Assembly: GCA_037178625.1 (NCBI GenBank)
Contig: CM074133.1
Coordinates: 1,488,001 to 1,552,000, forward strand
Direction of reading: 5' to 3'
Origin: Skeletonema tropicum
Lineage: Eukaryota > Bacillariophyta > Thalassiosirophyceae > Thalassiosirales > Thalassiosiraceae
DNA length: 64,000 nucleotides
Part shown: piece after piece, positions 53,620-64,000 of the stretch
Position numbering within the stretch: the first letter of the stretch is position 1
Layout: each line of letters starts with the position of its first letter
Position numbers and translations under genes: made by a program
Notes under the pieces: generated by a model
The model's database searches: none
Seen by the model: the letters and a program-made list of their open reading frames with translations, nothing else
What the model was told of the DNA's origin: nothing

Positions 53620-56600
53620 AAAAGGTATCTCTCGACGTCAACATGCGTGGCCCATTATAGGTGGTGGCGATACTATATATACAAGCACATTAGCACAACC
53701 CAGACGGACAGCTTACGTAAGAGCGATGCTATAGCCTTGTAGCTGATCTGAGAGGTCCAGTGAAGACTGGCCCGCACAACCACATCCAACCATATCGTAT
53801 CTCTCGTCGTCAATTTGCGCTTGAGCCGCTTCTAGTGGCCCATTATGCTGGTGGCGATACTTAACAAGCTTATTGGCACTGGCCAAGCGGACAGCTTACG
53901 TAGAAGCGATGCTACTGCTTTGATCTGAGAGGTCCAGTGTGAGCAGGCCCGTACAACCACATCCAACCATATCGTATCTCTCGTCGTCAATTTGCGTATG
54001 AGCCGCTTCTAGTGGCCCAATAAAGGTGGTGGCGATGCTTAACAAGCTTATTGGCACTGCCCAGACGGACAGCTTACGTAGAAGCGATGCTACTGCTTTG
54101 ATCTGAGAGGTCCAGTGAAGACTGGCCCGCACAACCACACCCAACCATATCGTATCTCTCGTCGTCAATTTGCGTATGAGCCGCTTCTAGTGGCCCATTA
54201 TAGCTGGTGGCGATACTTAACAAGCTTATTGGCACTGCCCAGACGGACAGCTTACGTAGAAGCGATGCTACAGCCTCGTAGCTGATCTGAGAGGTCCGGT
54301 GTGAGCAGTCCCCCACAACCACATCCAACCATATCGTATCTCTCGTCGTCAATATGAGTATGAGCCGCATCTAGTGGCCACTTGTAGGTGGTGGCGATAC
54401 TATACAAGCACATCAGCACTGCCCAGACGGACAGCTTACGTAGAAGCGATGCTACAGCCTCGTAGCTGATCTGAGAGGTCCACTGAAGACTGGCCCGCAC
54501 AAACACATCCAATCATATCGTATCTCTCGTCGTCAATTTGCGCATGAGCCGCTTCTAGTGGCCCATTATAGCTGGTGGCGATACATTACTAGCTTATCAG
54601 CACTGCCCAGACGGACAGCATAAGTAGAAGCGATGCTTCAGCCTCGTAGCTGATCTGAGAGGTCCAGTGTGAGCAGGCCCGCACAACCACATCCAACCAT
54701 ATCGTATCTCTCGTCGTCAATTTGCGCATGAGCCGCTTCTAGTGGCCCATTATAGCTGGTGGCGATACTTAACAAGCACATCAGCACTGCCCAGACGGAC
54801 AGCTTACGTAGAAGCGATGCTACAGCCTCGTAGCTGATCTGAGAGGTCCAGTGTGAGCAGGCCCGCACAACCACATCCAACCATATCGTATCTCTCGTCG
54901 TCAATTTGCGTGTGAGCCGCGTTTAGTGGCCACTTGTAGGTGGTGGCGATACTATACAAGCACATCAGCACTGCCCAGGCGGACAGCTTACGTAGAAGCG
55001 ATGCTACAGCCTCGTAGCTGATCTGAGAGGTCCAGTGAAGACTGGCCCGCACAACCACATCCAACCATATCGTATCTCTCGTCGTCAATTTGCGCTTGAG
55101 CCGCGTCTAGTGGCCCATTATAGCTGGTGCCGATACATTACTAGCTTATTGGCACTGCCCAGACGGACAGCTTACGTAGAAGCGATGCTACAGCCTCGTA
55201 GCTGATCTGAGAGGTCCAGTGAAGACTGGCCCGCACAAACACATCCAACCATATCGTATCTCTCGTCGTCAATTTGCGTATGAGCCGCTTTTAGTGGCCA
55301 CTTGTAGGTGGTGGCGATACTATACAAGCACATCAGCACTGCCCAGACGGACAGCTTACGTAGAAGCGATGCTACAGCCTCGTAGCTGATCTGAGAGGTC
55401 CAGTGAAGACTGGCCCGCACAACCACATCCAACCATATCGTATCTCTCGTCGTCAATTTGCGTATGAGCCGCTTTTACTGGCCCATTATAGCTGGTGGCG
55501 ATACTTAACAAGCTTATTGGCACTGCCCAGACGGACAGCTTACGTAGAAGCGATGCTACAACCTCGTAGCTGATCTGAGAGGTCCAGTGTGAGCAGGCCC
55601 GCACAACCACATCCAACCATATCGTATCTCTCGTCGTCAATTTGCGTATGAGCCGCTTCTAGTGACCCATTCTAGCTGGTGGCGATGCTTAACAAGCACA
55701 TCAGCACTGCCCAGGCGGACAGCTTACGTAGAAGCGATGCTTCAGCCTCGTAGCTGATCTGAGAGGTCCAGTGTGAGCAGGCCCGTACAACCACATCCAA
55801 CCATATCGTATCTCTCGTCGTCAATTTGCGTATGAGCCGCTTCTAGTGGCCCATTATAGCTGGTGGCGATGCTTTGCAAGCACATTAGCACCGCCCAGAC
55901 CGACAGCTTACGTAGAAGCGATGCTACTGCTTTGATCTGAGAGGTCCAGTGAAGACTGGCCCACACAACCACATCCAACCATATCGTATCTCTCGTCGTC
56001 AATTTGCGCATGAGCCGCTTCTAGTGGCCCATTATAGCTGGTGGCGATACTTCACAAGCACATCAGCACTGCCCAGGCGGACAGCTTACGTAGAAGCGAT
56101 GCTACAGCCTCGTAGCTGATCTGAGAGGTCCAGTGAAGACTGGCCCGCACAAACACATCCAACCATATCGTATCTCTCGTCGTCAATTTGCGCATGAGCC
56201 GCTGTTAGTGGCCCATTATAGCTGGTGGCGATACTATACAAGCTTATCAGCACTGCCCAGACGGACAGCTTACGTAGAAGCGATGCTACAGCCTCGTAGC
56301 TGATCTGAGAGGTCCAGTGAAGACTGGCCCGCACAACCACATCCAACCATATCGTATCTCTCGTCGTCAATTTGCGTATGAGCCGCTTTTAGTGGCCCAT
56401 TCTAGCTGGTGGCGATACTTAACAAGCTTATTGGCACTGCCCAGACGGACAGCTTACGTAGAAGCGATGCTACAGCCTCGTAGCTGATCTGAGAGGTCCA
56501 GTGTGAGCAGGCCCGCACAACCACATCCAACCATATCGTATCTCTCGTCGTCAATTTGCGTATGAGCCGCTTCTAGTGACCCATTCTAGCTGGTGGCGAT

Positions 56601-59600
56601 GCTTAACAAGCACATCAGCACTGCCCAGGCGGACAGCTTACTTAGAATCGATGCTTCAGCCTCGTAGCTGATCTGAGAGGTCCAGTGTGAGCAGGCCCGT
56701 ACAAACACATCCAACCATATCGTATCTCTCGTCGTCAATTTGCGTATGAGCCGCTTCTAGTGGCCCATTATAGCTGGTGTCGATGCTTTGCAAGCACATT
56801 AGCACCGCCCAGACGGACAGCTTACGTAGAAGCGATGCTACTGCTTTGATCTGAGAGGTCCAGTGAAGACTGGCCCGCACAACCACATCCAACCATATCG
56901 TATCTCTCGTCGTCAATTTGCGTGTGAGCCGGTTCTAGTGGCCCATTCTAGCTGGTGGCGATACTATACAAGCACATCAGCACTGCCCAGGCGGACAGCT
57001 TACGTAGAAGCGATGCTACAGCCTCGTAGCTGATCTGAGAGGTCCAGTGAAGACTGGCCCGCACAACCACATCCAACCATATCGTATCTCTCGTCGTCAA
57101 TTTGCGTATGAGCCGCGTCTAGTGGCCCATTATAGCTGGTGCCGATACATTACTAGCTTATTGGCACTGCCCAGACGGACAGCTTACGTAGAAGCGATGC
57201 TACAGCCTCGTAGCTGATCTGAGAGGTCCAGTGAAGACTGGCCCGCACAAACACATCCAACCATATCGTATCTCTCGTCGTCAATTTGCGTATGAGCCGC
57301 TTTTAGTGGCCACTTGTAGGTGGTGGCGATACTTAACAAGCACATCAGCACTGCCCAGACGGACAGCTTACGTAGAAGCGATGCTACAACCTCGTAGCTG
57401 ATCTGAGAGGTCCAGTGAAGACTGGCCCGCACAACCACATCCAACCATATCGTATCTCTCGTCGTCAATTTGCGTATGAGCCGCTTTTACTGGCCCATTA
57501 TAGCTGGTGGCGATACTTAACAAGCTTATTGGCACTGCCCAGACGGACAGCTTACGTAGAAGCGATGCTACAACCTCGTAGCTGATCTGAGAGGTCCAGT
57601 GTGAGCAGGCCCGCACAACCACATCCAACCATATCGTATCTCTCGTCGTCAATTTGCGTATGAGCCGCTTCTAGTGACCCATTCTAGCTGGTGGCGATGC
57701 TTAACAAGCATATCAGCACTGCCCAGGCGGACAGCTTACGTAGAAGCGATGCTTCAGCCTCGTAGCTGATCTGAGAGGTCCAGTGTGAGCAGGCCCGTAC
57801 AACCACATCCAACCATATCGTATCTCTCGTCGTCAATTTGCGTATGAGCCGCTTCTAGTTGCCCATTATAGCTGGTGCCTTTTCATTACTAGCTTATTGG
57901 CACTGCCCAGACGGACAGCTTACGTAGAAGCGATGCTACAGCCTCGTAGCTGATCTGAGAGGTCCAGTGAAGACTGGCCCGCACAACCACATCCAACCAT
58001 ATCGTATCTCTCGTCGTCAATTTGCGTATGAGCCGCGTTTAGTGGCCACTTGTAGGTGGTGGCGATACTATACAAGCACATCAGCACTGCCCAGGCGGAC
58101 AGCTTACGTAGAAGCGATGCTACAGCCTCGTAGCTGATCTGAGAGGTCCAGTGAAGACTGGCCCGCACAACCACATCCAACCATATCGTATCTCTCGTCG
58201 TCAATTTGCGTATGAGCCGCTTCTAGTGACCCATTCTAGCTGGTGGCGATGCTTAACAAGCACATCAGCACTGCCCAGGCGGACAGCTTACGTAGAAGCG
58301 ATGCTTCAGCCTCGTAGCTGATCTGAGAGGTCCAGTGTGAGCAGGCCCGTACAACCACATCCAACCATATCGTATCTCTCGTCGTCAATTTGCGTATGAG
58401 CCGCTTCTAGTGGCCCATTATAGCTGGTGGCGATACATTACTAGCTTATTGGCACTGCCCAGACGGACAGCTTACGTAGAAGCGATGCTACAGCCTCGTA
58501 GCTGATCTGAGAGGTCCAGTGTGAGCAGGCCCGCACAACCACATCCAACCATATCGTATCTCTCGTCGTCAATTTGCGTATGAGCCGCTTCTAGTGACCC
58601 ATTCTAGCTGGTGGCAATGCTTAACAAGCACATCAGCACTGCCCAGACGGACAGCTTACGTAGAAGCGATGCTTCAGCCTCGTAGCTGATCTGAGAGGTC
58701 CAGTGAAGACTGGCCCGTACAACCACATCCAACCATATCGTATCTCTCGTCGTCAATTTGCGTATGAGCCGCTTCTAGTGGCCCATTATAGCTGGTGTCG
58801 ATGCTTTGCAAGCACATTAGCACCGCCCAGACGGACAGCTTACGTAGAAGCGATGCTACTGCTTTGATCTGAGAGGTCCAGTGAAGACTGGCCCACACAA
58901 CCACATCCAACCATATCGTATCTCTCGTCGTCAATTTGCGCATGAGCCGCTTCTAGTGGCCCATTATAGCTGGTGGCGATACTTAACAAGCACATCAGCA
59001 CTGCCCAGGCGTTCAGCTTACGTAGAAGCGATGCTACAGCCTCGTAGCTGATCTGAGAGGTCCAGTGAAGACTGGCCCGCACAACCACATCCAACCATAT
59101 CGTATCTCTCGTCGTCAATTTGCGTATGAGCCGCTTCTAGTGACCCATTCTAGCTGGTGGCGATGCTTAACAAGCACATCAGCACTGCCCAGGCGGACAG
59201 CTTACGTAGAAGCGATGCTTCAGCCTCGTAGCTGATCTGAGAGGTCCAGTGAAGACTGGCCCACACAACCACATCCAACCATATCGTATCTCTCGTCGTC
59301 AATTTGCGTATGAGCCGCTTCTAGTGGCCCATTATAGCTGGTGGCGATGCTTTGCAAGCACATTAGCACCGCCCAGACCGACAGCTTACGTAGAAGCGAT
59401 GCTACTGCTTTGATCTGAGAGGTCCAGTGAAGACTGGCCCACACAACCACATCCAACCATATCGTATCTCTCGTCGTCAATTTGCGCATGAGCCGCTTCT
59501 AGTGGCCCATTATAGCTGGTGGCGATACTATACAAGCACATCAGCACTGCCCAGGCGTTCAGCCTCCGTAGAAGCGATGCTTCAGCCTCGTAGCTGATCT

Positions 59601-59985
59601 GAGAGGTCCAGTGAAGACTGGCCCGCACAACCACATCCAACCATATCGTATCTCTCGTCGTCAATTTGCGTATGAGCCGCTTTTAGTGGCCCATTATAGC
59701 TGGTGGCGATACTAAAAAAGCTTATTGGCACTGCCCAGACGGACAGCTTACGTAGAAGCGATGCTACAGCCTCGTAGCTGATCTGAGAGGTCCAGTGAAG
59801 ACTGGCCCGCACAACCACATCCAACCATATCGTATCTCTCGTCGTCACTTTGCGTATGAGCCGCTTCTAGTGGCTCATTGTAGTTGGTGGCGTTACTATA
59901 CAAGCACATCAGCACTGCCCAGGCGGACAGCTTACGTAGCAGCGATGCTACAGCCTCGTAGCTGATCTAAGAGGTTCAATCTGAA
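53620..59985 (-). repeat. Satellite array 2, ~34 units of ~184 bp, inverted relative to array 1
   Basis: Units repeat every 184 bp (recurring 'TACGTAGAAGCGATGCTACA' on the plus strand); a variant with 'TGCTTTGATCTGAG' is 6 bp shorter. On the minus strand the unit aligns along its whole length with array 1 (shared core CTGGACCTCTCAGATCAGCT, shared 'CTAGAAGCGGCTCAT'), but arm segments differ, roughly a quarter of positions by eye. The orientation is opposite to array 1. Units within array 2 are much more alike than between arrays, and blocks of about three units recur. Minus-strand open frames of 86-98 codons exist in most units but shift frame each unit. Edges are degenerate at 53620-53780 and 59870-59985. 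Confidence 0.95.
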
Positions 59986-60506
59986 CTGGCTGGTTGCATT
60001 ACATCCAACCATGTCGAACTTTTGCAAAACAGTAATTTGCATATAATGTTTATGACTGCAAGGGCACAATGGTTTGCTTGCATTTCACCCAATACTCATC
60101 CTACCCGTCACACCGCATCCCGTCCTTGTCAACAATTTAACTGGCAGCAATGATGTTGTGCCATGTATTGGACATACTTGGCACTCATCGATCGAGTGCT
60201 GCCATTTATTCCGGCCCGGCCGATAGAAAAACCACGCGCAACGCCCAGCCAACGCCCAACCTCGCCCAACGCCCGCAAAACGATGGGTAATGGGTAGGAG
60301 GAAGTGCCCGGCTAGCGTCTATGTTTTATCTACTTATATCTGTCTACATACTTTGAACTTGGCATCGCTGCACTATACTCAGAGAATCAGGGACGGGGTT
60401 GGTGTTGCTAAATGCTGGAAGTGAATAAGTGATCTCTTTGCCTTTAACGTTGATTCTGCAGTTCACCATAACTTTGAAGGTGAAGGGATCATAGGTCATC
60501 AATCCA
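59986..60506. other. Intergenic, right flank of satellite array 2
   Basis: A decayed repeat fragment is followed by a short C-rich stretch with repeated CGCCCA words (60235-60290). No gene is seen. The promoter of the RING-finger gene should lie here. Confidence 0.45.
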
Positions 60507-61859
60507 ATGGTGCCGGTCCCTGATCCAATACCTGGAAGCATCGGCAGCCGCATCCGGGTGGTTTTGGGAGATTACGGGTTTCAGTATTTGCTGTTATTGA
60601 ATCACGGCACCGGAGAAAGGGAGTGGCAAGAGAAATGCTGGTACGATATTCCATCGCAACTGACAAGACAAATAAACAACTGCACCGCCAAAGATCGCGT
60701 CGTAAAGTCTGTAGACTTTGACTGTGATGGTGACTGGTTTGTTCACGGTCAGAAACTTGATGGATCTGGTAGTCACTCTTGGTGGGAGAGGACATCAGCG
60801 GCATCAGAGGCAATCAGGGGGGCAGTTTGTTCTAATCCTTCGGTTAAAGTCAGTTTTGGATCAAATAGATTAGGTCAAAAAACCTACGTTATGATTGGAG
60901 GTCTTTTTAATCATACTCTTTCTGATGAGGTGCACAACGATGACCTATGGGAAAGAATTGAAATGCTTCAAGACGAAGCGGCATCAATCAATTTCGTCCG
61001 CCTCTTTCATAATGGACAGTATTTTATATCTGATGAATTGGGAACAAAGTGGGAACTATTCAACGAAGATCTTAAAGCTGAGTTACGCGACAATTCAAAA
61101 GGGAAAATTGAAGATGTTGCTGTTTCAAAAAACGGTGACTGGATTGTAATTAGGCACAACAGTTTTGCATCAATCAATGACTTTCCAGGTAGCTACAATT
61201 CTGAAATAGATTTGCAAGGTATCGACGAAGAATTGCTTGAGAAGTTAAATCAGTTCTATACCGATCAGCGTCTTCGTGTAGTGAGTCGAAATAGAGAAAT
61301 TAGAGAGGCCAATACAGCAAATGAGGCACATAGCGTTGCTTTCAACGCGGCAAGAGAGGCTGTACAGCGTGAAGAAAGAGAGTTGTTCCAAAGGCAAACG
61401 CGAGATAGAGAACTTTCTGATCAGGAGACTGCCGCCGCCGTTGCTGCTGCCGATATCGCTCAAGTTAACGCTGCAACCCGAATCTCATCGCTCGAAGCAA
61501 CACTCGAGAAGCGTCTAATTGAGGAAGCAAATGATATCAAAGAAACGGAGGAAAAGTTAAGACAAACAAAAGAGAAATTGCTCAATCGAAAACGCTCATT
61601 TCGCGAAGCAATGCAAGCCATGCCGCCTGGTACACAATCACGCATAAAAATTGATGATTCCAATAGCAATGATGATAGCAACAATACATGCGTTGTATGT
61701 CGTGACCGGCCTTCGTTAATGGCAGTCGTTCCTTGTGGACATATGTGTCTCTGCAACACTTGCTCGGATGTATGCATGAATGGCGACAATGATCAACCAA
61801 CTTGCCCTCTGTGCCGGGGAGATATGCAGAGTGTATTGCGAATCTATTTGGGAAACTAG
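60507..61859 (+). CDS. C3HC4 RING-finger protein, probable E3 ubiquitin ligase
   Basis: This is a single exon of 450 residues. The N-terminal half has repeated tryptophan-containing beta segments ('SVDFDCDGDWFVHG', 'FVRLFHNGQYFIS', 'DVAVSKNGDWIVI'), suggesting a small propeller-like or repeat domain. A charged coiled coil follows (~255-375). The C-terminal RING is 'CVVCRDRPSLMAVVPCGHMC' and 'CNTC...CPLCRGDM', C3HC4 spacing like the short RINGs of MGRN/cIAP-type ligases at the very C-terminus. It would transfer ubiquitin from an E2; the target is unknown. The ATG at 60507 is the first in frame, but an upstream exon cannot be excluded. Confidence 0.8.
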   Translation: MVPVPDPIPGSIGSRIRVVLGDYGFQYLLLLNHGTGEREWQEKCWYDIPSQLTRQINNCTAKDRVVKSVDFDCDGDWFVHGQKLDGSGSHSWWERTSAASEAIRGAVCSNPSVKVSFGSNRLGQKTYVMIGGLFNHTLSDEVHNDDLWERIEMLQDEAASINFVRLFHNGQYFISDELGTKWELFNEDLKAELRDNSKGKIEDVAVSKNGDWIVIRHNSFASINDFPGSYNSEIDLQGIDEELLEKLNQFYTDQRLRVVSRNREIREANTANEAHSVAFNAAREAVQREERELFQRQTRDRELSDQETAAAVAAADIAQVNAATRISSLEATLEKRLIEEANDIKETEEKLRQTKEKLLNRKRSFREAMQAMPPGTQSRIKIDDSNSNDDSNNTCVVCRDRPSLMAVVPCGHMCLCNTCSDVCMNGDNDQPTCPLCRGDMQSVLRIYLGN

Positions 61860-62110
61860 TCAGTTATCTTTCACCTTCATATCTCTGACTACGTTTCGTC
61901 ATTGCAAGAGCTCTAGAGTTACAGATGAAGTAATGTTTTTACGAGAGAACCACATTTCATATTCGTTTCGATCTATTTTGATTTTAAGAGGAATAGAAGA
62001 TTAGAGATACTTATGTTTTACCGTACAAGGATAATCATAGATTTCCTAAACAATTCTGCATTATTATATATCAATTGCCACTACATTGCTTATAACTCAA
62101 CGCATGCGCA

Positions 62111-62408
62111 CTACTCCTTCTCACTAGTTTGAGGGGCGTCAGTTGTTTTCGAGTTATCTTCCCCATTGCAGGGCTTGTAGATTCCTTTCCTCCAGTTTGG
62201 GCATCGATCTTCTTCACTAATGCCATACAGAGCGCACTTAACTGTAAATGGTGCAAGAGTGACAAAGAGTGAACGTTAGAACTTGATACGATAGGTGCAA
62301 CTGATGTTGTAATATCATTATAAGCTTCGATTCAAGCTTCTCACCATGCATCCCACATCCTTGCCATGTCGCAAGTCCGCAGTTGCGACAGTCTACTTTC
62401 GAGCACAT
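62111..62408 (-). CDS. Small conserved Cys-motif protein (64 residues, two exons)
   Basis: The exons are 62345-62408 and 62111-62241 (donor GTGAGA, acceptor TTACAG, phase 1). The spliced product begins '[20 protein letters not shown]', then His, and continues '[20 protein letters not shown]' to a short acidic tail. The pattern Cys-x2-Cys-Gly-x-x-Thr-Trp-x-Gly-Cys-Gly-x-His followed by a later Cys matches a family of very small eukaryotic proteins I have seen in plants and protists, probably zinc-binding and of unknown function. The splice joins the motif exactly after the His. It is too short to be found without the splice. Confidence rests on the motif and clean splice signals. Confidence 0.65.
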
Positions 62409-62761
62409 GTTTATGGAGAGCACAGGTGGCTGATAAAGTTCACTCTCTCTTTCGAGGCAGCGTCGACCGATCAGTTCGGTTTATTTATGAACACAGAATC
62501 ACAAGCAGGCAAGTCAAAGTGGCACAAGTACACGGATCATTTTTCGGAACATTGTCTTTTTTCGGGCGGACGCGGACGGATTTATTGATGGATCTTCTCA
62601 TCGGACAAGGAACAGGAAGCAAAGCAAGAACTTCCTGCCTGCGAGTGCGAAAACAAAGAGCAAAGAGTCTGCACTTCTCCGTTCTCCTTCTCGCCATCTG
62701 CAGCCGCAAAAAAATGATTCATCATCAGCAGCACACATTGTCTTTGCTCGTGCATAAAACC
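62409..62761. other. Divergent promoter region
   Basis: This 353-bp region lies between the small Cys-motif gene (minus) and the EF-G gene (plus). No other gene is seen. Confidence 0.45.
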
Positions 62762-64000
62762 ATGGCGACCTCCGTCCTACGCTTCCTCGGCCCACGAGGT
62801 GGTGTCTCTACACTCGCATCATCTGCAACACAAAGATGCATCCCCTCTTCCTATCGGCCTATCAACAATGCCGCCACAAAGGCAATCTCAGCCAACAATC
62901 TCCTTCTCCAAAACTCATCTCGATTCTTCTCCTCTTCCGAGGACCTGGATGCAATTAAACGGCGTAACATTGGAATTTCAGCCCATATCGACTCTGGTAA
63001 AACTACCTTGACCGAGCGCATTCTCTTCTACACGGGAAGAATCAAGAGCATTCACGATGTAAGAGGGAAAGATGGCGTCGGTGCGACAATGGACAGTATG
63101 GATCTAGAAAGAGAAAAGGGCATTACCATCCAATCCGCTGCGACATTTTGTAGATGGAAGGATTCTCACATCAACATTATCGACACGCCCGGTCACGTTG
63201 ATTTTACGATTGAAGTAGAACGTGCCCTTCGTGTGTTGGATGGTGGAATTCTTGTCCTGTGTGGAGTGTCTGGAGTACAATCTCAGTCATTGACGGTAGA
63301 TCGACAAATGAAGAGATATAACGTCCCAAGACTTGCATTTATCAACAAATTGGATCGTCAGGGGAGTAACCCGAATAAGGTCATTAATGACTTGAGAAAT
63401 CAGTTGAAGTTGAATGCATCTGCAGTGCAGCTCCCGATAGGTTTGGAAGATAGTCATTCTGGTGTGGTAGATTTGATCAAGAACAAGTCCTACACATTTG
63501 CGGGTGAAAGGGGTGAAAATGTCGTGGAAGGTGAGGTTCCTGATGACATGAAGGATTTGGTAGAGGAGAAGAGGATGGAGCTCATTGAAAAGTTGGCCGA
63601 TGTTGATGATGAAATTGGTGAATTGTTCTTAATGGAAGAGGAGCCGACTGAAGATCAGTTGAAGGAGGCTATTAGGCGACAGACTATTGCCTGTAAATTT
63701 GTTCCTGTCTTCATGGGATCTGCCTTTAAGAATAAGGGAGTGCAGGCGTTGTTGGATGGTGTCGTTGATTACCTACCAGAACCTACCGAGAAGGCCAATT
63801 TTGCACTTGATAGAAGCCAAGATGAAAAAGAGGTACAAGTGTCGTGTAAGAAGGAAGATCCTCTATTGGCACTTGCATTCAAGCTGGAAGAAACCCAATT
63901 TGGTCAGTTGACTTACATGCGTATCTACCAGGGAATGCTCAAGAAGGGAAACTACATCCACAACGTTAATGATGGGAAGAAGATCAAGCTTGCCCGCATC
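62762..64000 (+). CDS. GFM1: Mitochondrial elongation factor G, 5' part
   Basis: The ATG at 62762 opens a frame that runs to the window edge (413 codons seen; the family is ~750). Residues 1-60 are Ser/Arg/Asn-rich with few acids, a mitochondrial presequence. G1 is 'AHIDSGKTT', with Asp-Ser in place of the bacterial Asp-Ala/His, as in mitochondrial EF-G1. Switch II is '[20 protein letters not shown]' and 'NKLDRQG' binds guanine. '[20 protein letters not shown]' and the start of domain II follow. '[17 protein letters not shown]' is the effector region and favours EF-G1 over EF-G2. It drives translocation on mitochondrial ribosomes. A plastid EF-G is the alternative, but no plastid-type signal peptide is seen. 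Confidence 0.93.
   Translation, partial: MATSVLRFLGPRGGVSTLASSATQRCIPSSYRPINNAATKAISANNLLLQNSSRFFSSSEDLDAIKRRNIGISAHIDSGKTTLTERILFYTGRIKSIHDVRGKDGVGATMDSMDLEREKGITIQSAATFCRWKDSHINIIDTPGHVDFTIEVERALRVLDGGILVLCGVSGVQSQSLTVDRQMKRYNVPRLAFINKLDRQGSNPNKVINDLRNQLKLNASAVQLPIGLEDSHSGVVDLIKNKSYTFAGERGENVVEGEVPDDMKDLVEEKRMELIEKLADVDDEIGELFLMEEEPTEDQLKEAIRRQTIACKFVPVFMGSAFKNKGVQALLDGVVDYLPEPTEKANFALDRSQDEKEVQVSCKKEDPLLALAFKLEETQFGQLTYMRIYQGMLKKGNYIHNVNDGKKIKLARI

Noticed and set aside
53896..59848. Series of 86-98-codon minus-strand open frames in array 2
   Set aside because: Same reason: these are satellite units, with no start context or independent conservation beyond the DNA repeat.

Overview
This is a eukaryotic nuclear segment, most likely from a diatom or a close photosynthetic stramenopile. 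Genes are intron-poor, with one to three short introns of about 80-170 bp and GT-AG borders. Three proteins (a TypA GTPase, DapF and an aminopeptidase P) begin with a signal peptide whose cleavage region is followed by a phenylalanine, resembling the diatom ASAFAP plastid presequence. Protein-coding content is ordinary for such a genome, with many Asn/Gln/Ser-rich low-complexity stretches. The species assignment is inference.

Layout. 0-9.5 kb: the 3' end of a RETICULATA-like gene, a tandem CCCH zinc-finger gene whose second finger is split by an intron, a KAR5/GEX1/Brambleberry-type nuclear-fusion protein, a WBP4-like splicing factor and a TMEM223-like mitochondrial protein. 9.65-13.6 kb: satellite array 1, with units of about 184 bp. 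13.9-24.1 kb, all on the minus strand: plastid TypA/BipA, a short unknown gene, then a plant/fungal-type tRNA ligase (RNL) next to an RtcB ligase, i.e. two chemically different RNA ligases side by side. 24.5-27.0 kb: an isolated possible first exon, a 5'-truncated non-LTR retrotransposon with a poly(A) tail, and a tRNA-Asn gene whose 3' end lies 36 bp from that tail. 27.3-30.6 kb: dapF and a short mRNA-export adaptor carrying a UAP56-binding motif. 30.6-34.5 kb: a gene-poor stretch with a perfect hairpin, then a decayed sterol-desaturase-family gene. 35.8-42.5 kb: aminopeptidase P and the proteasome subunit Rpn2, which has an apparent 1-base frameshift. 43.8-53.5 kb: a myosin with a possible membrane-anchored tail, a neighbouring PH-like/coiled-coil reading frame, and a large type II membrane glycosyltransferase-like protein. 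53.6-60.0 kb: satellite array 2, homologous to array 1 but inverted. 60.5-64 kb: a RING-finger protein, a 64-residue two-exon cysteine-motif protein, and the 5' part of mitochondrial EF-G.

The genes do not form one pathway. Functional themes are RNA processing and export (CCCH protein, WBP4, RNL, RtcB, UBM adaptor, tRNA-Asn), organelle translation (TypA, EF-G) and protein turnover (Rpn2, RING protein, aminopeptidase P). The observations most worth following are the RNL-RtcB pair, the inverted diverged satellites flanking a block of about 40 kb, and the karyogamy-type gene. Exon joins were read by eye from splice consensus and protein-family continuity; none has been checked against transcripts.
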